Positions 1-7,275 of a stretch of 64,000 nt of DNA are shown here, piece by piece. A program made the position numbers and the translations under genes. The notes beneath the pieces are model-generated. The model made no database searches. It was given only the letters and a program-made list of their open reading frames with translations, and was not told the DNA's origin. The stretch spans positions 124,001 through 188,000 of the forward strand of contig NZ_JAUSSM010000005.1 of NCBI RefSeq assembly GCF_030812315.1. The letters are read 5' to 3'. Source of the DNA: Arthrobacter oryzae. Its GTDB lineage: Bacteria; Actinomycetota; Actinomycetes; Actinomycetales; Micrococcaceae. Position 1 is the first letter of the stretch, and each line of letters starts with the position of its first letter.

Positions 1-651
1 AGGCGCCTGCACGTCCACATGTAGCACCGGAGGTTGAGCTGAGGCCGCACTCCGGGTCACCCGGGCGGCCACCAGATACAACAGCCCGGTGATCAGCGGC
101 ACCACGCTTACGGCAGAGAGGGCCACCACTCCGGCGAGGCTCCCCAGTGCCGAGAACGCGACAGGGCCGACGCCGAGGGCCAGCAGCAGCCAGCCCGCGG
201 CGGATGTCCGCTTCAGGCCCAGGACGGCTGCCGGGAAGGCCAGCACCAGGACAGCCACCGCCCGGACGGGCCCGTTCGCGTTCTCAAACGCACGCCACGA
301 CGCCGAATCGACGGCGAACCAGACGCCCGCCGCGATGAGCAAACCGGTCAGCACGGTCAGGGCAGGGGCAGCCCACGCGGGACGAAGCCAGGCAAGTACC
401 GCGAGTGCGGCCATCGGCAGGGCCCAGGACACGATCAGCATGACTCCTTCCGTGCCGCCTGGATCAGCCAGGGCATAGCCGCTGATGAACAGGCCGGCAA
501 CGGCGGTGAAGGCCGTCATGATCGCGGCCGCCGTCCAGACGAGCGCGCGGGCCCGGAAGGAACGGTCCGGCTGCCGCAGTGAGACGATGGCCATCACCGC
601 GGCAGCCAGGGTGAGTGCGGCCGCAGCCAGGAATATGGTGACAGCAAACAT
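1..651 (-). CDS. Polytopic membrane protein, 3'-truncated by window edge
   Basis: An open minus-strand frame begins with ATG at 651 and stays open for 217 codons to the first base of the window, so the C-terminus is missing. The translation starts MFAVTIFLAAAALTLAAAV and is dominated by hydrophobic stretches of about 20 residues separated by short charged loops (for example RQPDRSFRARA and LRPAW), giving about six predicted membrane segments. The visible C-terminal part turns polar after LLYLVAARVTRSA. I recognise no catalytic motif or named family. It is divergent from pnuC, with about 170 bp of promoter DNA between them. It could belong to a transport or signalling operon to the left; nothing here decides that. 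Confidence 0.65.
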   Translation of the reverse strand, partial: MFAVTIFLAAAALTLAAAVMAIVSLRQPDRSFRARALVWTAAAIMTAFTAVAGLFISGYALADPGGTEGVMLIVSWALPMAALAVLAWLRPAWAAPALTVLTGLLIAAGVWFAVDSASWRAFENANGPVRAVAVLVLAFPAAVLGLKRTSAAGWLLLALGVGPVAFSALGSLAGVVALSAVSVVPLITGLLYLVAARVTRSAASAQPPVLHVDVQAP

Positions 652-752
652 CGCGGCCCTCCTCCGGATCCAGGGACCGTACGTCCCATGACACCCCAGC
701 AGCTCGGGTCGGGCAAGGGGCCAAAGTCCTGCCGGGGAACGCCCCGCAGTTA

Positions 753-767
753 TTGTCAGACTGATAA
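753..767. promoter_or_regulatory. Candidate NrtR operator, distal site
   Basis: Imperfect inverted repeat TTGTCA-GAC-TGATAA (one mismatch per arm). It has the same TGATAA half-site and 3-nt spacer as the perfect palindrome at 781-807. The two centres lie about 34 bp apart, close to three helical turns, so both could be bound on one DNA face. TTGTCA could also act as a -35 element for TAGGTT at 777-782 (18-bp spacer), which would put repressor binding on the promoter. Confidence 0.5.
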
Positions 768-780
768 AAATGGTGGTAGG

Positions 781-807
781 TTTTTATTATCAGTTTGATA
801 ATAAAAA
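781..807. promoter_or_regulatory. 27-bp perfect palindrome, candidate NrtR operator of the pnuC operon
   Basis: Arms TTTTTATTATCA and TGATAATAAAAA are exact reverse complements around a GTT centre, 13 bp before the pnuC start codon. A run this AT-rich is exceptional in the surrounding DNA. The downstream operon encodes an NrtR-type regulator, and NrtR repressors are known to control NAD-salvage genes through palindromes, so NrtR is the obvious candidate ligand. TATTAT (785-790) inside the site resembles a -10 hexamer. Identity of the binding protein is inferred. Confidence 0.65.
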
Positions 808-819
808 GGGGAAAGCGAC

Positions 820-1485
820 ATGAACCACTTGATTGCCTGGATGAACTCGGCAGCCTTCACACTCTTTGACAGCCCTGTCAGCTGGATCGAAGTCATCGGC
901 TTCGCGACCGGCGCGGCCTGTGTCTACGGCGTCGCCCGGCAGAAACTGTGGAACTGGCCCGTCGGTATCCTGAACAACATTTGCTTCATCCTCCTGTTCC
1001 TGGGTGCAGGTCTCTACGGTGAGACTCTTCTCCAGCTGATTTTCGCGGCCGTTGCTCTTTACGGCTGGTACAACTGGCTCCGCGGTAATGCCGGGACGGC
1101 AGGAAGGAACGACCTTCCCATCCGGGATGCCTCGCGGAAGGAGATCCTCACTGGCCTTGGGATTACCGCCATCGGCACCGCCGCCGTCGCCATGGTCCTC
1201 ACTCACGGCACCGACTCCCAGGTGCCTTGGCCGGACGCTTTCGTCCTGACTGCCTCCCTGGTGGCAACCTACGGCCAGGCAAAGAAGATTTTCCAGCACT
1301 GGCACGTGTGGATCCTCATCGATGTGGTCTCCGTTCCGCTGTACTTCAGCCGCGGGCTGACGCTGACTGCCTTCCTGTACGTTGGATTCCTGTTCCTCTG
1401 CGTCTACGGGCTCATCGACTGGAAACGCACCCGTACAGCCGGGGCGCCCGATGCCTTCCCGGCAACCGTTACCGCAGGAGCCTGA
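820..1485 (+). CDS. pnuC: PnuC-family nicotinamide riboside transporter
   Basis: A 221-residue inner-membrane protein with the PnuC fold. The conserved aromatic signature NWPVGILNNI (near residues 47-56) and the YGWYNWLRG segment are diagnostic of nicotinamide riboside carriers, which import the pyridine nucleoside by facilitated diffusion and trap it by phosphorylation. About seven hydrophobic segments are visible, as expected for the family. The ATG at 820 follows AAGGGGA at good spacing. One base separates its TGA from the next gene, which encodes a NadR-like enzyme able to phosphorylate the imported riboside, so transport and trapping are co-transcribed. Control is probably by the palindromes just upstream. 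Confidence 0.93.
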   Translation: MNHLIAWMNSAAFTLFDSPVSWIEVIGFATGAACVYGVARQKLWNWPVGILNNICFILLFLGAGLYGETLLQLIFAAVALYGWYNWLRGNAGTAGRNDLPIRDASRKEILTGLGITAIGTAAVAMVLTHGTDSQVPWPDAFVLTASLVATYGQAKKIFQHWHVWILIDVVSVPLYFSRGLTLTAFLYVGFLFLCVYGLIDWKRTRTAGAPDAFPATVTAGA

Positions 1486-1486
1486 C

Positions 1487-2596
1487 ATGTACAAGAACGC
1501 CATGGTCATCGGAAAGTTCTACCCGCCCCATGCCGGACATGCCCACCTCATCGCGACGGCAGCTGCACAGGCGGAGCGGGTTTCGGTCCTGGTCCTGGGC
1601 AGCAGGTTCGAATCCGTGGACGTCGCGGAGCGGACGCGGTGGCTCGAGGAAGAATTCTCCGGCGACGCCGGGGTACAGATCATCGGCATGCGAAATGATT
1701 GCCCCGAGGACTACGCGTCCGACGAGATCTGGAAGGCCCAGAGCGAGCTAATGCGCCTTGCGCTGAAGACGCACGGCGTAGCTGCCATTGACGCTGTCTT
1801 CAGCTCCGAGGACTACGGATCCCGCCTGGCTGTCGCCTTCGATGCGGAACACATCCTGGTGGACCCGGCGCGGTCCACATACCCGGTCAGCGGGACGTTA
1901 TGCCGTGACGACCTCACGGCTGCCTGGCCCAGCATCATCGCCCCTGCCCGGCTGCAGATGTGCACCCGCATCATCGTCGTCGGTGCCGAATCAACCGGCA
2001 CAACAACCTTGGCAAGGGCACTTACCGATTACTACCGGCCCCGATTCCCGAGCATCGCCGAGGTACCCGAATTCGGCCGGCAGTACACCTACGAGAAGTT
2101 CGACGCCCTGCGCGCCAACCAACCGGACGCAAGGCTGGAGGACATGGTCTGGACCGCGGCTGATTTCGGAGTCATCGGCAACCGACAGAACGGGATGGAG
2201 AACGCCGCCGCCGATACCTGTCCGCTCGTCATTGCGGACACCGACGCCCTGGCCACAACGCTCTGGGAACGCTACTATCTGGGCGAACGCAGCTTTGGCT
2301 CCTTTGCCGCCGCTGCCCGCCTGCCCCGTCGCGACCTTTATCTGCTCACCGATCACGAGGGCGTTGAGTTCGAAGACGACGGCTGGCGCGAGGGCGAACA
2401 CCGCCGATCCGAGATGACCGAATGGTTCAAGGAGACCCTCACTGAGGAAGGGCACTCGTGGATCCTGCTCACGGGGGACCCGGACCGGCGGATGCGCACC
2501 GCCATTGAAGTCATTGATGCGATCCTGGCCCAGCGGCACTGTTTCACCTCACCGCCGTGGGCCACCCGCACCGTCCTGGAAGGGGCAGCGGTATGA
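1487..2596 (+). CDS. nadR: NadR-like NMN adenylyltransferase / ribosylnicotinamide kinase
   Basis: A 369-residue bifunctional NAD-salvage enzyme. The N-terminal half carries the nucleotidyltransferase signature GKFYPPHAGH (residues 9-18, with the HxGH pair) for making NAD from NMN and ATP. The C-terminal half is the ribosylnicotinamide kinase P-loop domain. The E. coli-type N-terminal HTH repressor domain is absent, so this is the shorter, non-repressor architecture. The P-loop reads GAESTGTTTLA from residue 166, so Thr172 replaces the Walker A lysine; neighbouring Ser/Thr residues are retained. The ATG at 1487 lies 1 bp after pnuC. The ORF could be extended upstream, but only into pnuC. The gene overlaps nrtR by an ATGA. 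Confidence 0.88.
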   Translation: MYKNAMVIGKFYPPHAGHAHLIATAAAQAERVSVLVLGSRFESVDVAERTRWLEEEFSGDAGVQIIGMRNDCPEDYASDEIWKAQSELMRLALKTHGVAAIDAVFSSEDYGSRLAVAFDAEHILVDPARSTYPVSGTLCRDDLTAAWPSIIAPARLQMCTRIIVVGAESTGTTTLARALTDYYRPRFPSIAEVPEFGRQYTYEKFDALRANQPDARLEDMVWTAADFGVIGNRQNGMENAAADTCPLVIADTDALATTLWERYYLGERSFGSFAAAARLPRRDLYLLTDHEGVEFEDDGWREGEHRRSEMTEWFKETLTEEGHSWILLTGDPDRRMRTAIEVIDAILAQRHCFTSPPWATRTVLEGAAV

Positions 2597-3336
2597 GCAG
2601 GACCCCGAAGGGCGAGCAGGAATACCTCAACGCCTACACGCCAAAGGATTACCCGTCCGTTGCCCTGACGGTGGACTTGGTGGTTCTCGCGGTCGCGGCG
2701 GGAGTGCTGCACTCAGCCCTTGTCCGCCGCGGTGTCCACCCGTTCATGGGCGGACTGGCCCTGCCCGGTGGGTTCGTCGGTCCACGCGAGTCGGCAGAGC
2801 AGGCGGCCTTCCGTGAACTGGAAGAGGAAACGGGCTTGGATCTGGGCCGGTTGCCCGTGCATGTAGAGCAGCTGGCCACCTACAGCGACCCGGACCGCGA
2901 TCCGCGCATTCGGGTGGTCTCCGTTGCCCATTTGGCCCTGCTGGCCACTGACGGCCAGACCCTGCCTGCATTGTCGGCCGGGTCAGACGCGGCGGCCGCC
3001 GGGTGGCACCCCGTCCACGCGGTGGTGGATAGCCCGATGGCGTTCGACCATTCCTCAATCCTCCGCGATGGCCTGGAACGGCTTTCGGGGAAGTTGGAAT
3101 ACACCACAGTTGCCGCCCGGCTTGTGCCGGAAGAGTTCACCATGACGCAGCTTCGCACCGTCTATGAGGCGACCTGGAACACGCGCCTCGCAGCAGGAAA
3201 TTTCACCCGCAAGATGCTGCCCCACCTGCACGACACCGGGCGGAAGTCCAAAGCGGCAGCCGGGGCGCCGGCGTCGCTTTTTACGGCCACGGAACGCCAC
3301 ATCCACCCGCCCATGAACAGGCCGGCGACCGACTAG
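2593..3336 (+). CDS. nrtR: NrtR-type Nudix-related transcriptional regulator of NAD metabolism
   Basis: A 247-residue protein with an N-terminal Nudix domain followed by a winged-helix segment (about residues 165-235, including the YEATWNTRLAAGNF stretch typical of NrtR C-termini). NrtR proteins repress NAD-biosynthesis genes and sense ADP-ribose or related metabolites through the Nudix pocket. The Nudix box is complete here: G-x5-E-x7-RELEEETGL (about residues 57-79). Several characterised NrtR proteins have lost this box, so residual hydrolase activity is possible. The gene ends the pnuC operon with an ATGA overlap and probably autoregulates through the two upstream palindromes. An ordinary ADP-ribose hydrolase is the less likely alternative. 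Confidence 0.85.
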   Translation: MSRTPKGEQEYLNAYTPKDYPSVALTVDLVVLAVAAGVLHSALVRRGVHPFMGGLALPGGFVGPRESAEQAAFRELEEETGLDLGRLPVHVEQLATYSDPDRDPRIRVVSVAHLALLATDGQTLPALSAGSDAAAAGWHPVHAVVDSPMAFDHSSILRDGLERLSGKLEYTTVAARLVPEEFTMTQLRTVYEATWNTRLAAGNFTRKMLPHLHDTGRKSKAAAGAPASLFTATERHIHPPMNRPATD

Positions 3337-3340
3337 GCGG

Positions 3341-3373
3341 CGGGCCCGGGAACGGCTGAGCGGCCAGGGCCCG
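3341..3373. terminator. Possible hairpin between convergent nrtR and nitrate operon
   Basis: CGGGCCC and GGGCCCG form a 7-bp GC stem with a 19-nt loop just after the nrtR stop codon. No T-tract follows on either strand. It sits where convergent transcripts would need to end, but symmetry of this size is common in GC-rich DNA. Confidence 0.3.
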
Positions 3374-3411
3374 GGTTGCATTGAATTTGCCGGGCCCAGC
3401 GTCACATCAGG

Positions 3412-5013
3412 TTAGGCGGCCGCTGCCGCCTGGAAGTGTTTTTCGATGATGTCCTTGATGTCGGAGTGGCAGCCGCCGCAGCCGGTGCCCGCGCGGGTGG
3501 CGCCGGACACCTCGGCCACCGTGGAGCAGCCGTCAACAACGGCGTCCTGGATCTTCGTGCCGGAGACACCGGCGCACCGGCACACGGTGCGCTCGGGGTC
3601 GCTGTTGCCGGGGGCGGCCAGCTGGTCCGGTCCGTCCAGGCGCAGCAGCAGCGACCTGTCGGCGGGCAGCTCGTCGCCACGCTCGAAAAGGGAGACGAGC
3701 TCCGCGGCCGTTCGCGGCATGCCCACGGCCACGAGGCCTTCCAGGACGCCGCCCCGCGTGGTCATCTTGACGTAGCGCCCGTGTTCCGGATCTGCCCACT
3801 GCGCAATCTGCAGCCGCGGGCGCCCGTTGACGGCACCGGCGGTGAGCACTTCTTCATCCCACGGTTCCGCTGCGTTGTCGCCGGCCACTGCCATGTTCAT
3901 GCCGCGGGCCTTGAGGACGATGACGCCCGGTTTCTCCGTGGGCAGCTCAGGCAGGGACTCGGCAGCGTCCACGGAATCGCCTTCGTGCGAACCCCCGCCG
4001 GCGCTGTCAACGGTTTCCCCGGCGAGGAGCGTCAGGTACTCCGCCAGCCACTCCGCCTGGCGCCAGCCCGGGCCCACCAAACCGGACGGACCGCGTGCTG
4101 CCCGGCAATCGCTGCAGGAGGGATCGGGGCAGCGGACCTCGGCGCAGTCGCCGATCGCGAAGATGTGCGGCTCGTGGTGTGCCCGCAGCTTGTGGTCCAC
4201 CAGGATGCCCGTGGCAGTGGACAGGCCGCAGCCCTCGGCGAGCTCCACGCGCGGACGGACGCCGCAGGACAGCACCAGCAGGTCGCCGTCGATCGCCGAA
4301 CCGTCATCGAGCAGCAGGGCGGAGAAACCGCCGTCGGGAGCATTGTGTTCGACCCCCGTGGAGCGCGCGTTGCCGGCCATGCGGACGCCGCAGTTGCGCA
4401 TGCTGGCGGCGAGCACCGCGCCGCCGCCGCGGTCGATGTTCCGGCCCAGCGGATGCGGGCCGTTGTGGACCACGGTCACCGTGGCGCCTTCCTCGGCTGC
4501 GGCCAGGGCCGTTTCGAGTCCAAGGACGCCGCCGCCCAGCACCACCACGCGCTTGCCGCCGGAGACGGCCTGGAGGAGAACTTCGGCGTCGCGCAGGTCA
4601 CGCAACGCGGTCACGCCGGCGGGCAGGACGGGGTGGGCCGGGTCCGGGTTGAGGCCGGTCAGATTGGGGATCACGGGACGCGAACCGGTGGCGAACACCA
4701 GACGGTCGTAGTGCGGCGTTGTGCCGTCGGTGAGGACCACCTGCTGGCGGGCCCGGTCCACCCGGCGGACGCGGACGCCGAGCCGGACGTCCACGCCGTC
4801 GGCGATCAACGCGGCGGCGTCGGACAGCGCCAGCGCTGAAGCCGTCGTCCGCCCCACGCCGACGTCGGCCACCAGCACGCGGTTGTACGCGGCGTCGTCT
4901 TCCTCGCCGATCACTGTGAGGCGGGCGAGTCCGCTGCGCACTGCGGGCAGCAGCTCATCGATCAGCCGCGCGGCGACCGGACCAAAGCCAACAATTACAA
5001 TCTGCTCACTCAT
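3412..5013 (-). CDS. NAD(P)H/FAD-dependent electron-transfer subunit of assimilatory nitrate reduction (NasB-like)
   Basis: A 533-residue pyridine-nucleotide-disulfide oxidoreductase. The N-terminus has an FAD dinucleotide motif (VIVGFGPVAARL), a second Rossmann motif VVVLGGGVLGLE (about residues 155-166) for NAD(P)H, and the FAD-binding FAIGDCAE. The C-terminus is a BFD-like [2Fe-2S] domain with CRCAG...GCGGC cysteines. This is the layout of NasB and of the N-terminal half of NirB; the siroheme half is absent. Extra cysteines (C-x4-C-x2-C) follow GDCAE, which is unusual. ATG at 5013 overlaps the nitrate reductase stop (ATGA), so the two are translationally coupled. Its likely role is passing electrons from NAD(P)H to the adjacent nitrate reductase. 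Confidence 0.82.
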   Translation of the reverse strand: MSEQIVIVGFGPVAARLIDELLPAVRSGLARLTVIGEEDDAAYNRVLVADVGVGRTTASALALSDAAALIADGVDVRLGVRVRRVDRARQQVVLTDGTTPHYDRLVFATGSRPVIPNLTGLNPDPAHPVLPAGVTALRDLRDAEVLLQAVSGGKRVVVLGGGVLGLETALAAAEEGATVTVVHNGPHPLGRNIDRGGGAVLAASMRNCGVRMAGNARSTGVEHNAPDGGFSALLLDDGSAIDGDLLVLSCGVRPRVELAEGCGLSTATGILVDHKLRAHHEPHIFAIGDCAEVRCPDPSCSDCRAARGPSGLVGPGWRQAEWLAEYLTLLAGETVDSAGGGSHEGDSVDAAESLPELPTEKPGVIVLKARGMNMAVAGDNAAEPWDEEVLTAGAVNGRPRLQIAQWADPEHGRYVKMTTRGGVLEGLVAVGMPRTAAELVSLFERGDELPADRSLLLRLDGPDQLAAPGNSDPERTVCRCAGVSGTKIQDAVVDGCSTVAEVSGATRAGTGCGGCHSDIKDIIEKHFQAAAAA

Positions 5014-7274
5014 GAGGCCTCCGATGTCTGAAGAACGCTGTGCTGAAGTCCTTTTGCGGCCACCCGCACCCACACCTTGTTGAATTTGAACTCGGGCATC
5101 CCGGAAATGGGGTCGGTGGCGGCCTCCGTCAGGCGGTTGGCGCTCTCGAGCTCCGGGAAGTGGAACGGCAGGAAGACCGTCTCGGGCCGGATCGCCGTGC
5201 TGAGCTCGGCCCGGCAGACCACCTCGCCGCGCTCGTTGGCCACTGAGACGAACGAACCGTCGGTGACGCCCATGGACGCAGCGGCCGCTGGGTGGATCTG
5301 CAGCTTCGCCTCCGGCTGCGAAGCCAGCAGCTCGGACACGCGGCGGGTCTGCGACCCGGACTGGTAGTGCTCCAGCAGGCGGCCGGTGATGAGCGTCATG
5401 GACTTGGCGCCCTGGTTTGCAATGTCCCGGCTGATATCCCGGGCGGGGGGTGCGGGAGTACGACGGCGGCGCGGCGCCACCGGGGTCATGACCGCCTTGC
5501 CGTCGGCGTGGGCAAACCCGTCGAGGAAGAGCCGCGGCGTGCCGCTGCTGCCCACGGGGTACGGCCAGTAGGCCGCTTCGCCGCGGTCCAGCATGGCGTA
5601 GTCGATGCCGGAGTAGTCAGCCAGGCCGCCGGCGGAGGCCAGGCGCAGTTCCTCGAAGACCGTCTCGGGATCCTCGCTGTAGGTTGACGGAGCCTCGAGG
5701 GCTTCCGCGAGCCGCGCCATGATCCAGAGTTCGCTGCGGGCGCCGGCCGGCGGCTGGAGGGCGCGGCGGCGGCGCAGGACACGTCCCTCGAGGTTGGTCA
5801 GCGTGCCCTCCTCCTCAGCCCACTGGAGCACCGGCAAAATGAGGTCGGCCTCGGCCGCTGTCTCTGAGACGAAGAAATCGCAGACCACCAGGAAGTCCAG
5901 GCTTCGGAGCCCGTCAATGACGGCATTGGCATCGGGGGAGGCCACCGCGATGTTCGAGGCATGCACGAAGAGGCAGCGGACGCCGTCGGGCTGTCCGAGG
6001 GATTTCAGGAGCTGGACGGCGGGGAGACCGGGGCCGGGAATCAGGGATTCCGGCACGCCCCACACCTTCGCCATGTGCGCGCGGGCGGCGGGGTCCGTGA
6101 TTTTGCGGTAGCCGGGGAGCTGATCGGCCTTCTGGCCGTGCTCGCGGCCGCCCTGGCCGTTGCCCTGGCCGGTGAGCGTGCCGTAGCCGCTGCGTGCAGA
6201 GCCGGGCAGCCCGAGCAGCAGGCTCAGGTTGATGGCGGCGGTGGCGGTGTCCGTTCCGTCCACATGCTGCTCCACGCCGCGGCCCGTCAGGATGTAGCTT
6301 CCGCCCTGGGTGGCGCCGTGGGCAAGCCGGCGGGCCGTCTCGCGGATCAGGTCCGCGGGTACGCCGGTCAGGGACTGGACGCGTTCGGGCCAGAAGGCGT
6401 TGACGCTGCGGGCCAGGGCTTCGAAGCCGCTGGTGCGCGCCTGGATGAATTCGGTGTCTGCAAGGCCTTCGTGGATGACCACGTGCGACAGACCGAGGAG
6501 GAGGGTGAGGTCGGTGCCCGGCAGGGGCTGGAGGTGCAGGCCGCCGCCGTCGGACGTGAACGCGGCCGTGGCGGAGCGGCGCGGATCCACCACTATCAGC
6601 CCGCCGGCGTCGCGCGCTCCCTGGAGGTGCTGCACGAAGGGCGGCATCGTCTCGGCGACGTTGGAGCCGAGCATCAGGATGGTGCTGGCTCCGTCGAGGT
6701 CTTCCAGCGGAAACGGCAGGCCGCGGTCGACGCCGAAGGCCCTCATGCCTGCGGCGGCTGCGGAGGACATGCAGAACCGGCCGTTGTAGTCGATCCGGGA
6801 CGTGCCCAGGGCCAGGCGGGCGAACTTGCCCAGCATGTAGGCCTTCTCATTGGTGAGGCCGCCGCCACCGAATACGCCGACGGCGTCCTTCCCGTAGCGG
6901 GCGCGGGTGTCCTTGACTGCCGCCGTGATGAGCTTCAGGGCATCATCCCAGCTGACGGGGCGGTGGACGCCGTCGGAGCCCTTCAGCATGGGCTCGGTGA
7001 CGCGTCCGGGGTGGCTCAGCAGCGAGGCGGACGTCCAGCCCTTGCGGCACAGTCCGCCGCGGTTGGTGGGGAAGTCACGCCCGGAAACTTCCAGGACGGG
7101 CGCAGTTGCCGGGCCGCCGGCAGCTGCAGCTGCGGCGGAAACGTTTGGAGCGGATGGAGCCGGCACGGGGTCTGACCCCGGCTGGACAGCCGGGGTCAGA
7201 GCCGCTGGAGACTTCAGCGTCATGGCGCACTGCAAGGCGCAGTAGGGGCAGTGCGTATCGGCGCTTTTGGTCAT
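5010..7274 (-). CDS. nasC: Molybdopterin assimilatory nitrate reductase catalytic subunit
   Basis: A 754-residue cytoplasmic molybdopterin oxidoreductase reducing nitrate to nitrite. The N-terminal [4Fe-4S] motif begins CPYCALQC and ends GGLCRKGW. Downstream are bis-MGD-binding segments such as GRGVEQHVDGTDTA and the C-terminal molydopterin-dinucleotide-binding domain (LITGRLLEHYQSGSQTRR). No Tat signal is present, which fits an assimilatory enzyme. Between the third and fourth cluster cysteines lies an Ala/Pro-rich insert of about 40 residues whose DNA contains a perfect palindrome (7171-7200). ATG at 7274 is preferred because it gives MTKSADTHCPYC, close to the family N-terminus. It is 1 bp downstream of narK and overlaps the electron-transfer gene. 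Confidence 0.9.
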   Translation of the reverse strand: MTKSADTHCPYCALQCAMTLKSPAALTPAVQPGSDPVPAPSAPNVSAAAAAAGGPATAPVLEVSGRDFPTNRGGLCRKGWTSASLLSHPGRVTEPMLKGSDGVHRPVSWDDALKLITAAVKDTRARYGKDAVGVFGGGGLTNEKAYMLGKFARLALGTSRIDYNGRFCMSSAAAAGMRAFGVDRGLPFPLEDLDGASTILMLGSNVAETMPPFVQHLQGARDAGGLIVVDPRRSATAAFTSDGGGLHLQPLPGTDLTLLLGLSHVVIHEGLADTEFIQARTSGFEALARSVNAFWPERVQSLTGVPADLIRETARRLAHGATQGGSYILTGRGVEQHVDGTDTATAAINLSLLLGLPGSARSGYGTLTGQGNGQGGREHGQKADQLPGYRKITDPAARAHMAKVWGVPESLIPGPGLPAVQLLKSLGQPDGVRCLFVHASNIAVASPDANAVIDGLRSLDFLVVCDFFVSETAAEADLILPVLQWAEEEGTLTNLEGRVLRRRRALQPPAGARSELWIMARLAEALEAPSTYSEDPETVFEELRLASAGGLADYSGIDYAMLDRGEAAYWPYPVGSSGTPRLFLDGFAHADGKAVMTPVAPRRRRTPAPPARDISRDIANQGAKSMTLITGRLLEHYQSGSQTRRVSELLASQPEAKLQIHPAAAASMGVTDGSFVSVANERGEVVCRAELSTAIRPETVFLPFHFPELESANRLTEAATDPISGMPEFKFNKVWVRVAAKGLQHSVLQTSEAS
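7171..7200. repeat. Intragenic palindrome inside nasC insert
   Basis: TCTGACCCCGGCT and AGCCGGGGTCAGA are exact 13-bp reverse complements around GGAC. The element is wholly inside the nasC reading frame and encodes part of the low-complexity insert between cluster cysteines 3 and 4. Such a hairpin looks like a mobile palindromic (REP/RPE-like) element accommodated in frame. No second copy was seen in this window. Confidence 0.7.
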
Positions 7275-7275
7275 G

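Noticed and set aside
5961..7175. Plus-strand frame of about 400 codons opposite nasC
   Set aside because: Overlaps the conserved nitrate reductase motifs on the other strand, and its product has no family resemblance.
7171..7200. Internal transcription terminator in nasC
   Set aside because: No T-tract, location 75 bp inside the gene, and downstream genes are clearly co-translated.
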